Of a DNA stretch of 64,000 bases, positions 1-8,074 are shown piece by piece; position 1 is the first letter of the stretch; each line of letters starts with the position of its first letter. The DNA comes from Alistipes sp. Zagget8 (GTDB taxonomy: Bacteria > Bacteroidota > Bacteroidia > Bacteroidales > Rikenellaceae). The notes beneath the pieces were generated by a model. It did not search any database, had not been told where the DNA came from, and worked only from the letters and a program-made list of their open reading frames with translations. The stretch spans positions 186,001 through 250,000 of the forward strand of contig MSHJ01000013.1 of NCBI GenBank assembly GCA_001941065.1, written 5' to 3'. A program made the position numbers and the translations under genes.

Positions 1-1771
1 TGTCGAAGCAGCGGATCGCCTCGCTGATGTTGAAAACGATGCGGGCGGCATTGCGATCCCTGACATATACGTCGATGAGCACGGGGATGAACGCCTCGTC
101 GCCGATGCGGCCCATGCGTGTGACGGCGATGCGGCGCAGGAACTCGAAGCGGTCGTAGGCGGCCAGCATCAGCGCCTGTTTGTATTCGGGGCCGTTGAGC
201 GATTCGAGCAGCCGGAAGGCGTTGTAACGCACGACGCTGTAAGGCGACTCGGCGCACTTGTCGAGCAGGATGGCGGGCAGTTGCGGGTAGTCGTTTTCCC
301 AAAGCCGGATCATCGCCAGGTTCTGGATGTCGGGTATGGCATTGTCGAGTTGTCCGAGCCAGAAGCCGTTGTCGCGCTTCAGCGCCATCGAATTGATGTC
401 GAGTTCGGGATGGGCGGCCTTGAAGCGGTAGGTCGGGTCGCCGATCACGTGCGACTCGAGGATGTGGATGTTCTTGGCCCAGGCGCCGATGCGCAGCCCT
501 TCGCCCAGCAGTCCCAGCAGGTCGAAAGCCGACTTGTCCTGAAGCACGTTGACGCTGTTGGCGAACGTCGTGACGCAGCGTCCCGGGGCCATGATGTAGT
601 GTCCTGCGATGAAATCGTCCTCGCGGTAGTCGCCGTTGTAGCAGGCGTCGAAGACCACGAAGCGGGCATTCGGGGCGATGGCTTCGACCTCTTCGAGGAT
701 GATGCCCGTGCGCAGGTCGGCGATTGAGTCGAGACGGAGCATTTCGGGCTCCTCGGCCCGGTTGTACCATGTGGAATCGAGCCCTTTCTCCGCAGCGCGT
801 TTGGCGGCCGATTCCCGGCCGCTGCCGGGACGGCGGGCCAGTTCGCGCAGGCTGCGCTGCATCTCGGCGACGGCATCTTCGGCCGATTCCACATAGGGCG
901 TGCCCGAAAGGTACTGCCGGTGGGGCATTCCGTGTTCGTGGAAGACCATCATGTCCACGTCGTCGCGGCGGACCTCGCGGATGAGCGACTCCTTGACGAA
1001 GGGCTGCATCGAGTAACGCAGGAATTTGGCGTTGTGGGTGCGGCTGAATACGTCGCCGAACTGCTCGTCGAGCAGCTGCTGTTCATCGCGCCAGGCGATG
1101 AGCGAATTGGAGTAGGAGCCGTGGCCCGTGTAGGAGACGAACTGGTCGAAAGGCGTCGCGTCGCGGTGTTCGGCCACGGCTTTCTCCAGGTAACGGGCAA
1201 TCTGCTTGTAGGGATCGCCGTAGGCTTTCTGCGCCTTGATGCGGCCCGAATAGATGTCGCAGGAGATGTACTGCGGCGAATCGGGCGACATTTCGTAATA
1301 ATGAAACAGTCCCTGCGAGGGAGTGCCCTGCGGGACGAACTGCAAATCGAAATCGTCGTAAAAGCGGTCCGAAGGAACCGAGGTTTCGTGGAGCGGGTGG
1401 TCGCGTTCGTCCATTTTGAAGGCCGAGGTGAGGTGCTGCGCCTTGGTTATCATGGCGATGGGCACGTCGCCGATGAATACGCATCCCTCCAAAGCGTTTT
1501 CCGCATAAAGTTTGCGCAGGATGTCACGCACCTGTTCGGGCGTCGTCCAGTCGTGCGAAACGATGTAAACGGGCAGTCCTTCGGCTTCGAGCGTCTGTTT
1601 GTAGGCTGTCATTTGGGGCCGGCATTCCCGGGCGGTCCGGGAGTCGGTGATCACGGCGAAGGAACTCGGTCCCTGTATGGAGGGGTTTTCGAACGTCTGC
1701 GATCGTCCCGGCGCGGCCGAAAGCAGCAGAACTCCGGCCAGCAGGACAAAAAACGGTTTTCTGTAATTCAT
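1..1771 (-). CDS. C25/caspase-like cysteine peptidase with HEAT-type repeats (3' end off left edge)
   Basis: This is a partial gene of about 590 codons that starts at the ATG at 1771 and runs off the left edge. The N-terminus is a signal peptide. A gingipain-like caspase fold is suggested by a TGHGSYSN motif with His near codon 217, a second FHEHG motif near codons 277-281, and the likely nucleophile motif DACYNG with Cys near codon 377. Codons after about 440 look like HEAT repeats. It is last in a minus-strand operon with a TonB receptor, a DUF4876 protein and a DUF6850 protein, so it probably acts in the periplasm or at the surface. Which His is catalytic is unclear, and any C-terminal sorting domain lies outside the window. 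An antisense reading frame at 920-1858 is a shadow. Confidence 0.7.
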   Translation of the reverse strand, partial: MNYRKPFFVLLAGVLLLSAAPGRSQTFENPSIQGPSSFAVITDSRTARECRPQMTAYKQTLEAEGLPVYIVSHDWTTPEQVRDILRKLYAENALEGCVFIGDVPIAMITKAQHLTSAFKMDERDHPLHETSVPSDRFYDDFDLQFVPQGTPSQGLFHYYEMSPDSPQYISCDIYSGRIKAQKAYGDPYKQIARYLEKAVAEHRDATPFDQFVSYTGHGSYSNSLIAWRDEQQLLDEQFGDVFSRTHNAKFLRYSMQPFVKESLIREVRRDDVDMMVFHEHGMPHRQYLSGTPYVESAEDAVAEMQRSLRELARRPGSGRESAAKRAAEKGLDSTWYNRAEEPEMLRLDSIADLRTGIILEEVEAIAPNARFVVFDACYNGDYREDDFIAGHYIMAPGRCVTTFANSVNVLQDKSAFDLLGLLGEGLRIGAWAKNIHILESHVIGDPTYRFKAAHPELDINSMALKRDNGFWLGQLDNAIPDIQNLAMIRLWENDYPQLPAILLDKCAESPYSVVRYNAFRLLESLNGPEYKQALMLAAYDRFEFLRRIAVTRMGRIGDEAFIPVLIDVYVRDRNAARIVFNISEAIRCFD

Positions 1772-1788
1772 ATGGAGCAGTTATTTGA

Positions 1789-1829
1789 AACCCTCCGGGG
1801 AGGATATGTGTCGTCCTCTCCGGAGGGTT
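1789..1829 (-). terminator. Hairpin between the DUF6850 gene and the peptidase gene
   Basis: A 16-bp stem (1789-1804 with 1814-1829, one G-U pair) with a 9-nt loop lies just after the DUF6850 stop codon and upstream of the peptidase start. The U-rich tail is weak, so it may attenuate transcription or act as an RNA-processing barrier rather than fully terminate. Confidence 0.55.
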
Positions 1830-1835
1830 CCGGTT

Positions 1836-3422
1836 TTAAAACATCAGTCCGATTTTGAAATTGGCGTAAAAGCGGCGGTCGAACAGGTCGCGGTGGTCGT
1901 CGGCACGCACATAGTCGCCCGAGGCTGCGGCAAAGACCGAACCGCGGCCTTTGAACAGCCGGGCGAACGAATAGGTGATTTCACCGCCGAACGCAGCGTA
2001 TCCCGACCCGAGGTAGTAATAGTCGCGGAGCGTGAAATCGGTGTAGCATTTCGTGTCGGCCTTGTAGCCGTTGTAGTCGATGTCGCTGCTGTTGTTCATC
2101 TTGTAGGAGGCGCGTATTCCGACGAGCAGCGAGTGCTTTTCGTTGAAGATGAAATTCTTGCGTCCGAAGATGCCGATCGTGCAGTTCTCGATGTCCTGGG
2201 TGCTGCGCGGGAAATAGTAGATGTCGCTGAGCTTCTCGGTGGAGAACTCGACGCCGGCAGTCCAGTTGTAGGAATCGCCGCGGGTGGTGCGCATATACTG
2301 CAAACGTCCCTCGAAACCGGCCTTCGAGCTGTTCGAACGGACGGATTTCGATTTTATGATCCACTTGGCGACCTCGAAGGAGTTGTCCCACTCCTGTACA
2401 TACTGGATGCCGTCGATGCTGCGGTCGCCGTAAGCGGCATTCAGGAAGAACGTATTCTCCTTCGAAGGCTTGTAGACGGCGTTCAAGCCGATCGACCAGC
2501 GTTCGTCCCGGGTCGTGCCGACCATTTTGGGCGTCGTGTAGCTGTTGGTGACATCCTCCACCTCCCGGGTGTACTTGCCCGATACGAGCAGGCGCAGTTT
2601 CTGGGTCGTGAACGAGTACTGGCCGCCGACGCCCATGCAGTTGGCGTTGTAGATGCGCTCGTTGTCGTCGGTGCTGCTGGTGATGGAGGCATCGACGTAG
2701 AATCCCGGGAAATTGAAAATATAGACCGGGTTGGTGGACATCGAGATTTTGTTCTTGGCGGATCCGTCTTCGCGCCGGGAGTAGTACTGGTAGTTGGCGC
2801 CGATGGCGTGTTTGCCCAGCGTGACGGTCACGCCCGGTTTGATCTCGAATTTCGAAAGACTGACCAGCGGACGCGGGTCGTGCTGCTTGGCCCCCTGGCC
2901 GTTCTGGTAGCTGGCTTCGATACCGAAGATCAGGCGGTTCCACAATTTGGGCGCCGCAGCCTTCACCGTCATGTCGTAGAGCTGGTTGATCCATTTGCTC
3001 TTGTAGGTGTCGGCGATGAAGAAGGGCGTGCCGCGCAGCGGGTCGATCAGCGAGGCGTTGTACTCGGCATCGCGCAGCTGGTCGCGCGAATATTCGAAAC
3101 TACCCCAGATGAACGCGCCCTTGAGGGCCTTCATCGTGCCGCCGCCGTCGGTGAAGAAGCGGTATCCGGTGTTGTGTTCTCCCTCCTGCGCCCGTTTGAA
3201 CGAACCTTTTTCAATATCGTATCCCAGTCCTACCTGGCTGTAATAGTCCATCTGGTCGAGCTGGATGCCCGACGCGTTGTCCGAGTAGCTGAACTGGAGA
3301 CTCTCGCTTTTCAGCCGTTCGACGGAAGCCTCGGTATTGATCCGCTGTGCCGAGGAGCAGAGCGGCGCGAGGGCCGCAGCCACGAGGCATCCCGTCAGTT
3401 TGATGTAGCTATATTTTATCAT
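1836..3422 (-). CDS. DUF6850-family outer-membrane beta-barrel protein
   Basis: This 528-residue protein has an N-terminal signal peptide (about residues 1-25, ending near CSSAQ). Alternating aromatic/polar strands follow to a C-terminal residue Phe (KIGLMF), the usual end of an outer-membrane barrel. I recognise it as the DUF6850 type that travels with DUF4876 lipoproteins and TonB receptors. It lies 24 bp downstream of the DUF4876 gene and is probably co-transcribed with it. Its substrate is unknown; a secondary channel or assembly partner for the TonB receptor system is possible. The family call is from memory of the family, not a search. Confidence 0.75.
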   Translation of the reverse strand: MIKYSYIKLTGCLVAAALAPLCSSAQRINTEASVERLKSESLQFSYSDNASGIQLDQMDYYSQVGLGYDIEKGSFKRAQEGEHNTGYRFFTDGGGTMKALKGAFIWGSFEYSRDQLRDAEYNASLIDPLRGTPFFIADTYKSKWINQLYDMTVKAAAPKLWNRLIFGIEASYQNGQGAKQHDPRPLVSLSKFEIKPGVTVTLGKHAIGANYQYYSRREDGSAKNKISMSTNPVYIFNFPGFYVDASITSSTDDNERIYNANCMGVGGQYSFTTQKLRLLVSGKYTREVEDVTNSYTTPKMVGTTRDERWSIGLNAVYKPSKENTFFLNAAYGDRSIDGIQYVQEWDNSFEVAKWIIKSKSVRSNSSKAGFEGRLQYMRTTRGDSYNWTAGVEFSTEKLSDIYYFPRSTQDIENCTIGIFGRKNFIFNEKHSLLVGIRASYKMNNSSDIDYNGYKADTKCYTDFTLRDYYYLGSGYAAFGGEITYSFARLFKGRGSVFAAASGDYVRADDHRDLFDRRFYANFKIGLMF

Positions 3423-3446
3423 AACTCATTCGATTTAGGGGGATTA

Positions 3447-4742
3447 TTATTTCAGGGACCAGTTCCAGGCTGGCATCTTTTCGCCGTTGCGGCGGAACTG
3501 CGGGACCTGCGTTTCGAAATCTTCCGTCGAGTTGTTCGTATCCTGGTAGATCGGGGTGCCGTCGGGCCGTTGTCCGATCACTTTGCGGCATACGCTCTTG
3601 CCGACGTAGATTTCCTCCGTCGAAGCCGCTCCGGCGTCCACGAATCCGGGGATACGCTTCATGTTGAGGCTGTTCGACGTAGGGAGCATCTCCACGCCGT
3701 CGATCAGCTGTTCGGCCGAAATGCGGACGTACTCCTGCGTTTTGCCCACCTGCCTCTGGGTCGTCTCTCCCAACACGCCGGTATTGATGGTCGGGAATTC
3801 GAGGTGCTTGCCGGGCTGGTAGATGCAGAGTCCCGGACCGCTGACGGTGTTCAGCCATTGCATGGTCACGATGTACCCCGACCAGAAAACGTACTCGAGG
3901 TCGGGAACGTCCGGGTTGACACGCTGCGGATTGCCGGCCCACGTTTCGAATTCGGACAGCGAGGTGTCGATCAGGCCGCCGTATTTGCTGTGGTCGGCAT
4001 GGTTCGCGGCCTCCTGGGTGATGATGAACGACTCGCCCGGCTTGAGCGGGTAGTCGGTTCCGTTACCCGGCAGCTGCCAGACCGTCACGGCATAGACGTA
4101 GTTGTTCAGACCGTCTTCGGCAGGCCATTCCGGGAGCGTCGCCGTTGCAAATTCGGGCACGAGATGCGCGAAACAGAGGTGGTCGAGGTAATAGGTCTCG
4201 TCACCGTTGTTGTAAATCTCGTAGAACTGGTCGCGGAAATAGGTCGACTGAGTCTCGGGATTGGTGCTTCCGCAGTAGAAGATCTGGCTGAAGCAGAGCG
4301 GGCCCACCATGGCGGGGCGGATGGCGATCGAGAAATCGTTCGATGCCTCGGCCTGTTCCGGCGTGATGTCTTTCGTGATGGCCTTGTTCTGCACCGCTCC
4401 GTTCAGGTAATAGGTATTGCCTTCGGATTCGGATTCGCCGAACACCGAGATCGTGTAGTTGCCCGGAGCGACCTCGGTCTGTGCGATGCCGTTTTCGTCG
4501 GTCAGCGTTTCGATGACGGCGTCCTCTTCGAAATTGGAGAAACGGACGGTGAGTCCTTCCACCGGGAAATTCGTGTCGATGGTACCGTTGCCGTCGGAAT
4601 CCACAAAGCCGGTCACGGCCTTGACCTTGAAGGAGACGTTCAACGGATTCACAACATCGGCCTGGCTGGCGGAGTCCATCATCTCGATGCACGAACAGAG
4701 CCCTGCAGCAGCCGTCAGTATGGCTATATATGTCTTTTTCAT
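3447..4742 (-). CDS. DUF4876 lipoprotein
   Basis: This 431-residue lipoprotein has a lipobox ending in Cys at residue 18 (LCSC). An Ig-like or carboxypeptidase-regulatory-like module (about residues 35-130) contains a TDENGIAQTEVAPGNYTI segment. A C-terminal DUF4876 region (about 145-431) includes EIYNNGDETYYLDHLCF. It lies 21 bp after the TonB receptor gene and 24 bp before the DUF6850 gene, which implies an operon. It probably sits at the cell surface as the substrate-capture partner of the receptor, as SusD does for SusC. That role is inferred from position only. Confidence 0.78.
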   Translation of the reverse strand: MKKTYIAILTAAAGLCSCIEMMDSASQADVVNPLNVSFKVKAVTGFVDSDGNGTIDTNFPVEGLTVRFSNFEEDAVIETLTDENGIAQTEVAPGNYTISVFGESESEGNTYYLNGAVQNKAITKDITPEQAEASNDFSIAIRPAMVGPLCFSQIFYCGSTNPETQSTYFRDQFYEIYNNGDETYYLDHLCFAHLVPEFATATLPEWPAEDGLNNYVYAVTVWQLPGNGTDYPLKPGESFIITQEAANHADHSKYGGLIDTSLSEFETWAGNPQRVNPDVPDLEYVFWSGYIVTMQWLNTVSGPGLCIYQPGKHLEFPTINTGVLGETTQRQVGKTQEYVRISAEQLIDGVEMLPTSNSLNMKRIPGFVDAGAASTEEIYVGKSVCRKVIGQRPDGTPIYQDTNNSTEDFETQVPQFRRNGEKMPAWNWSLK

Positions 4743-4763
4743 GGTTGTACTTGCGTTGTAGGG

Positions 4764-7610
4764 TTATCGAATCTTGACAGACAGCGCAGCTCCGAAGAAG
4801 AAGGTCTTTTCGTTGCGCCGGGTGTACTTGCCCGGATAGACTTTGCTCTCCCAGATCGGCGTGCTGCGGAACATATTGTTGGCGAAGAACGAAATGCGCA
4901 TGAAATTGCGGATTTCCTTGGTCAGATTGATGTTGATGCAGAGCATCGGGGGCATCGAACCTTCGGGGATCAACCGGCGTGCGTCGAGGCGCCCGCGCAT
5001 GTCGAGGGCCTGGAACTCCTCTTCCCCGATGCGCGAAGCGTCGAAATCATACACCTGACCGTCCAGGCGCGAGATGTATTTCACAGGGATCGAGTCGTTG
5101 CCGTAGGTGGTGTACTCACGCTCCTTCCATTTGACGCTGGCTGTCAGCGTGACGACGAAACCGATTCGCGGAATGTTGTGCGTGATACGCAGGTTGGTCG
5201 TCGTTGACGACGAATGCTCCGCCTTGTTGCCCGGTTCGAAGACGCCCATGTGGGGATAGGAACCGGCTACGCTGCTGCCTGTCGTATGGTTCGTGAACGT
5301 GTAGTAGTTCTTCCACGATTTGTACTGCGTCCAGCTTCCATTCAGTCCGAACGAGGTGCGGATGGAGTTGATACGTCCGAAATCGATGTCGAACTCGACG
5401 CCCCGGCTGTTATAGGCAAAGTAGTTGGTCGGGATCGAATACTGGAGCAGGATTTTGTCCGACGACTTGAGCGACAGCTCGGGCATATCGGTCTCATTGG
5501 CCGGTATGGCCGCCGAATACTGGTTGTAGTCCACGCATTTGAAGGTGTCGAACGTTGCGCTGGTCATGTAGCCGTTGCGGGTCTTGTCCTCGTAATAGGT
5601 GACCGAACCGCGCACCTGCCCGATCTTGAAATCGAGGCCGACCTCCCATTTGGTGGTCTTCGCCAGTTCGAGATCCGGATTCTCCGCTGAATAGACGTGC
5701 GTCGTGGCGATCTGGAATTTCTGGGCGTCGCTGAAGCCGCTCGCCGTGGTGTTGTCGAAATTCAGGATGTCGAAATAAGCGTTGTCGGGATAGAGATAAC
5801 CCAGCGAGGGGGCTTTGTACGTGATGCCGTAGCCGCCGCGGACGCTCAGTTTCTCGGGAATCAGGTCATAGGAGGCGTTGATACGGGGAGCGACGCCTCC
5901 GTCCATGTCGTAAATATGGTCATAGCGGACGCCGGCGACGATTTCCAGTTTGCGGCGCAGGATGTCCATCGAGAAATACTCCTCGGCGAAGAGGCTGAAC
6001 TGGTGCATGAACGGCACGTCGCTGAAGGCGCGTTCGCGCTGGGTGGTGAAATTGGTGTTGACCTCCCGGCGCGGCGGGGTCTCCGGGTCGAAGACCTTGC
6101 CTTCGCCCAGGTTGCCCGTGGCGCGGTACTCGCCGCCGACGATCAGCCGGTGGTGGGTGCGTCCCAGGTCGCCGGCGAAATTGGCCGACAGCTGCGCGAA
6201 GGTGTTGAGCTCCTTGCCGTACAGGTTGTATATGGCCGTATAGTCCGACGGCAGGCGCCAGGCTTTGCCGTTCTTGTCGGCATCGGGGATGTTCGTGATT
6301 TTCGTACCGTCGGCCAGGTAAATATCCTGTCCGGGCATGCTCGAAAGAATGGCTCCGTCGGTTTTCGAGGTGGAGTAGGTCCAGTCGGAGTTGGTGGCGA
6401 ACTCCTCCCGGTACGTTTTTTTGTTCGTATAGTTCGCCGAGACGGTGTATTTGAGGTTTTTGAGCCAGTTCTTGTTGAAATTGAACGACCCGTTGGTGTT
6501 GAAGCGCAGGCCCAGGTCGCGCTGGGTCATCAGGTCCAGATCCCTCGCGTCGTCGGGATTCGGTTCGGCCTTGTCCTTGGTGTAGAACAGGTTGAACGAG
6601 GTGTTGGTGGACCATTTGCCGACGGTGTTCGAGTAGCTTACGCGTCCCGTCACACGGTTGTAGGTGTCGTATCCTTCGGTCGGATCGTATTGGGCGAAGG
6701 TGTAGTCTACGCCGTAGTTGAGCACGCCGGCTTTACGGCCGAGGCCCACGCCGTGCGATACGGAAGCCATGTAGACATTGGGATTGACATCCAGCTGGAT
6801 CGACAGCGGCGTGCGTCCCGCCTTGCTGTTGACGATGACGGCGCCCGAAGCGATGTCGCCGTACTGGGCCGAGGCGATACCACGGATCACCTCTACCGAT
6901 TCGATGTTGTTGGTGGTGATGGTTCGCATGTCGACGCCCGAGTTGGGGGTCGATATGCTGGGCCCTGCGTCGGCTCCCAACGCCAGCGACAGGGTCTGCA
7001 TGTTGGCGTTGTTCGAAAGGGGAGCGCCGTCCATGATGATGGCCGTGCCGAAGCTCTGGCCGTTGCGGACGGAGAATGTGCTGACTTTCTTGAGGGCGAT
7101 CTCTTCGGCCGTGCGTGTGCTGGCGCCCGGAAGGAGCGACATGATGTCGGCCAGCGATGTGGCCTGGATGTGCTCCATGGCCGATTTGGAAATCTTCGAA
7201 GCGGTTGCCGCGCCGGTCTTTTTCGACTCGGCCGACACCACGACGTTTTCCAGATAGAACGAGGTGGCCTTCAGGGTGAATTTGAGCGAGTCCCGTGCGG
7301 GAAGCTGGATGGTCTGCGACAGCGGTTCATAACCCAGGGAGCTGATCTCGACCTTGTATTTCCCCGGATTGGAGAGTTGGATTTCGAACCGGCCTTTGAC
7401 GTCGGTGGTCGTTGCTACGCCGATTTCGGGCAGGGAGACAACGGCGTAGGCCAGCGGGGTGATCTTAGAATTTTCCCCCCCCTCAGTTTCCGAGGCTTGG
7501 ACCGTGCCGCTGAACGAGATCTTACCTTTGCCCTGCGCCCACACGGAGGTGGCACCGCAAAGCAGCAGCATACTCGTTAACACACTTAATTTGGCGAAAA
7601 AAACCTTCAT
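4764..7610 (-). CDS. TonB-dependent receptor with N-terminal carboxypeptidase-regulatory-like domain
   Basis: This 948-residue protein has a signal peptide (1-25, ending VWAQ). A CarboxypepD-regulatory-like domain spans about residues 33-112, and the plug domain about 125-260 contains the segment VEVIRGIASAQYGDIASGAV. The rest is a 22-strand-type barrel. It imports an unknown ligand across the outer membrane using TonB energy. It is the first gene of the minus-strand operon with DUF4876, DUF6850 and the C25-like peptidase. Codons 43-46 contain an 8-G run (7475-7482), which is in frame here, so the gene reads as ON. Slippage of one base would truncate it after the signal peptide. Confidence 0.88.
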   Translation of the reverse strand: MKVFFAKLSVLTSMLLLCGATSVWAQGKGKISFSGTVQASETEGGENSKITPLAYAVVSLPEIGVATTTDVKGRFEIQLSNPGKYKVEISSLGYEPLSQTIQLPARDSLKFTLKATSFYLENVVVSAESKKTGAATASKISKSAMEHIQATSLADIMSLLPGASTRTAEEIALKKVSTFSVRNGQSFGTAIIMDGAPLSNNANMQTLSLALGADAGPSISTPNSGVDMRTITTNNIESVEVIRGIASAQYGDIASGAVIVNSKAGRTPLSIQLDVNPNVYMASVSHGVGLGRKAGVLNYGVDYTFAQYDPTEGYDTYNRVTGRVSYSNTVGKWSTNTSFNLFYTKDKAEPNPDDARDLDLMTQRDLGLRFNTNGSFNFNKNWLKNLKYTVSANYTNKKTYREEFATNSDWTYSTSKTDGAILSSMPGQDIYLADGTKITNIPDADKNGKAWRLPSDYTAIYNLYGKELNTFAQLSANFAGDLGRTHHRLIVGGEYRATGNLGEGKVFDPETPPRREVNTNFTTQRERAFSDVPFMHQFSLFAEEYFSMDILRRKLEIVAGVRYDHIYDMDGGVAPRINASYDLIPEKLSVRGGYGITYKAPSLGYLYPDNAYFDILNFDNTTASGFSDAQKFQIATTHVYSAENPDLELAKTTKWEVGLDFKIGQVRGSVTYYEDKTRNGYMTSATFDTFKCVDYNQYSAAIPANETDMPELSLKSSDKILLQYSIPTNYFAYNSRGVEFDIDFGRINSIRTSFGLNGSWTQYKSWKNYYTFTNHTTGSSVAGSYPHMGVFEPGNKAEHSSSTTTNLRITHNIPRIGFVVTLTASVKWKEREYTTYGNDSIPVKYISRLDGQVYDFDASRIGEEEFQALDMRGRLDARRLIPEGSMPPMLCININLTKEIRNFMRISFFANNMFRSTPIWESKVYPGKYTRRNEKTFFFGAALSVKIR
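7475..7482 (-). repeat. 8-bp poly-G tract inside the TonB receptor gene
   Basis: Eight C on the plus strand give eight G in the coding strand (GAG GGG GGG GAA), just after the signal peptide. The gene is in frame at this length. It is the same kind of tract, at the same relative place, as those at 12192-12200 and 42844-42854. Confidence 0.85.
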
Positions 7611-8074
7611 AAGCAGAATGTTTTGGGTTAATAAAATGAACCAGCCAGCAGCAAATCCGGCGATAAACAGGGATGTTCGCTCCTGAGCGGTCCGAGAATC
7701 TTAGTGAAATTCTCGGGTGCAATATAATAAAAAAATTTTAATAACAATTCGAAAGGGCCGTTTTTTAAAGCATCCGGGTTTTTTCTTCCGAATCCCGCTG
7801 AATCCCGTTGGAGATCGCTATACGGCGTGTTTTCAGATTGAAAGCTGCCGGTTGTCAGGTGGGTCCGGGAGGAGCTGAACCTGCTCTGAACTCTTTTAAT
7901 AAATAGGTGCGTCGGACGATTTTGCGGAATCGGATGCAATTCAGGGCTTTTTGTTATCTTTGGCGTCGTAACGACGCTTTTAGGAGGTCGGAAGATTTTG
8001 CCGAACCGGGTGCAGTTCGGTTTTGGCTCCGGTCGACTTTTTGCTATCTTTGTATTCAAAAAAGTTGCGAAAAT
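7611..8074. promoter_or_regulatory. Divergent intergenic region with duplicated promoter block
   Basis: No gene is seen in these 464 bases. The left part is the 5' leader of the minus-strand TonB receptor. It holds a perfect 8-bp inverted repeat (7692-7699 and 7709-7716, CCGAGAAT/ATTCTCGG) and a weak minus-strand promoter near 7720-7748. The right part holds two related blocks, 7911-7962 and 7987-8052, each ending in TATCTTTG. A 15-bp near-palindrome GCGTCGT-A-ACGACGC lies at 7963-7977. Confidence 0.6.
8022..8052 (+). promoter_or_regulatory. Bacteroidetes-type promoter for the barrel gene
   Basis: TTTG at 8022-8025 and TATCTTTG at 8045-8052 are separated by 19 bp, a perfect match to the -33/-7 consensus. 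Transcription would start near 8059, leaving a short leader before the ATG at 8075. Confidence 0.75.

Noticed and set aside
1785..5207. A plus-strand reading frame of 1140 codons opposite the DUF6850, DUF4876 and TonB receptor genes
   Set aside because: It crosses three clear genes on the other strand, has no family signature, and is explained by high G+C and codon bias.
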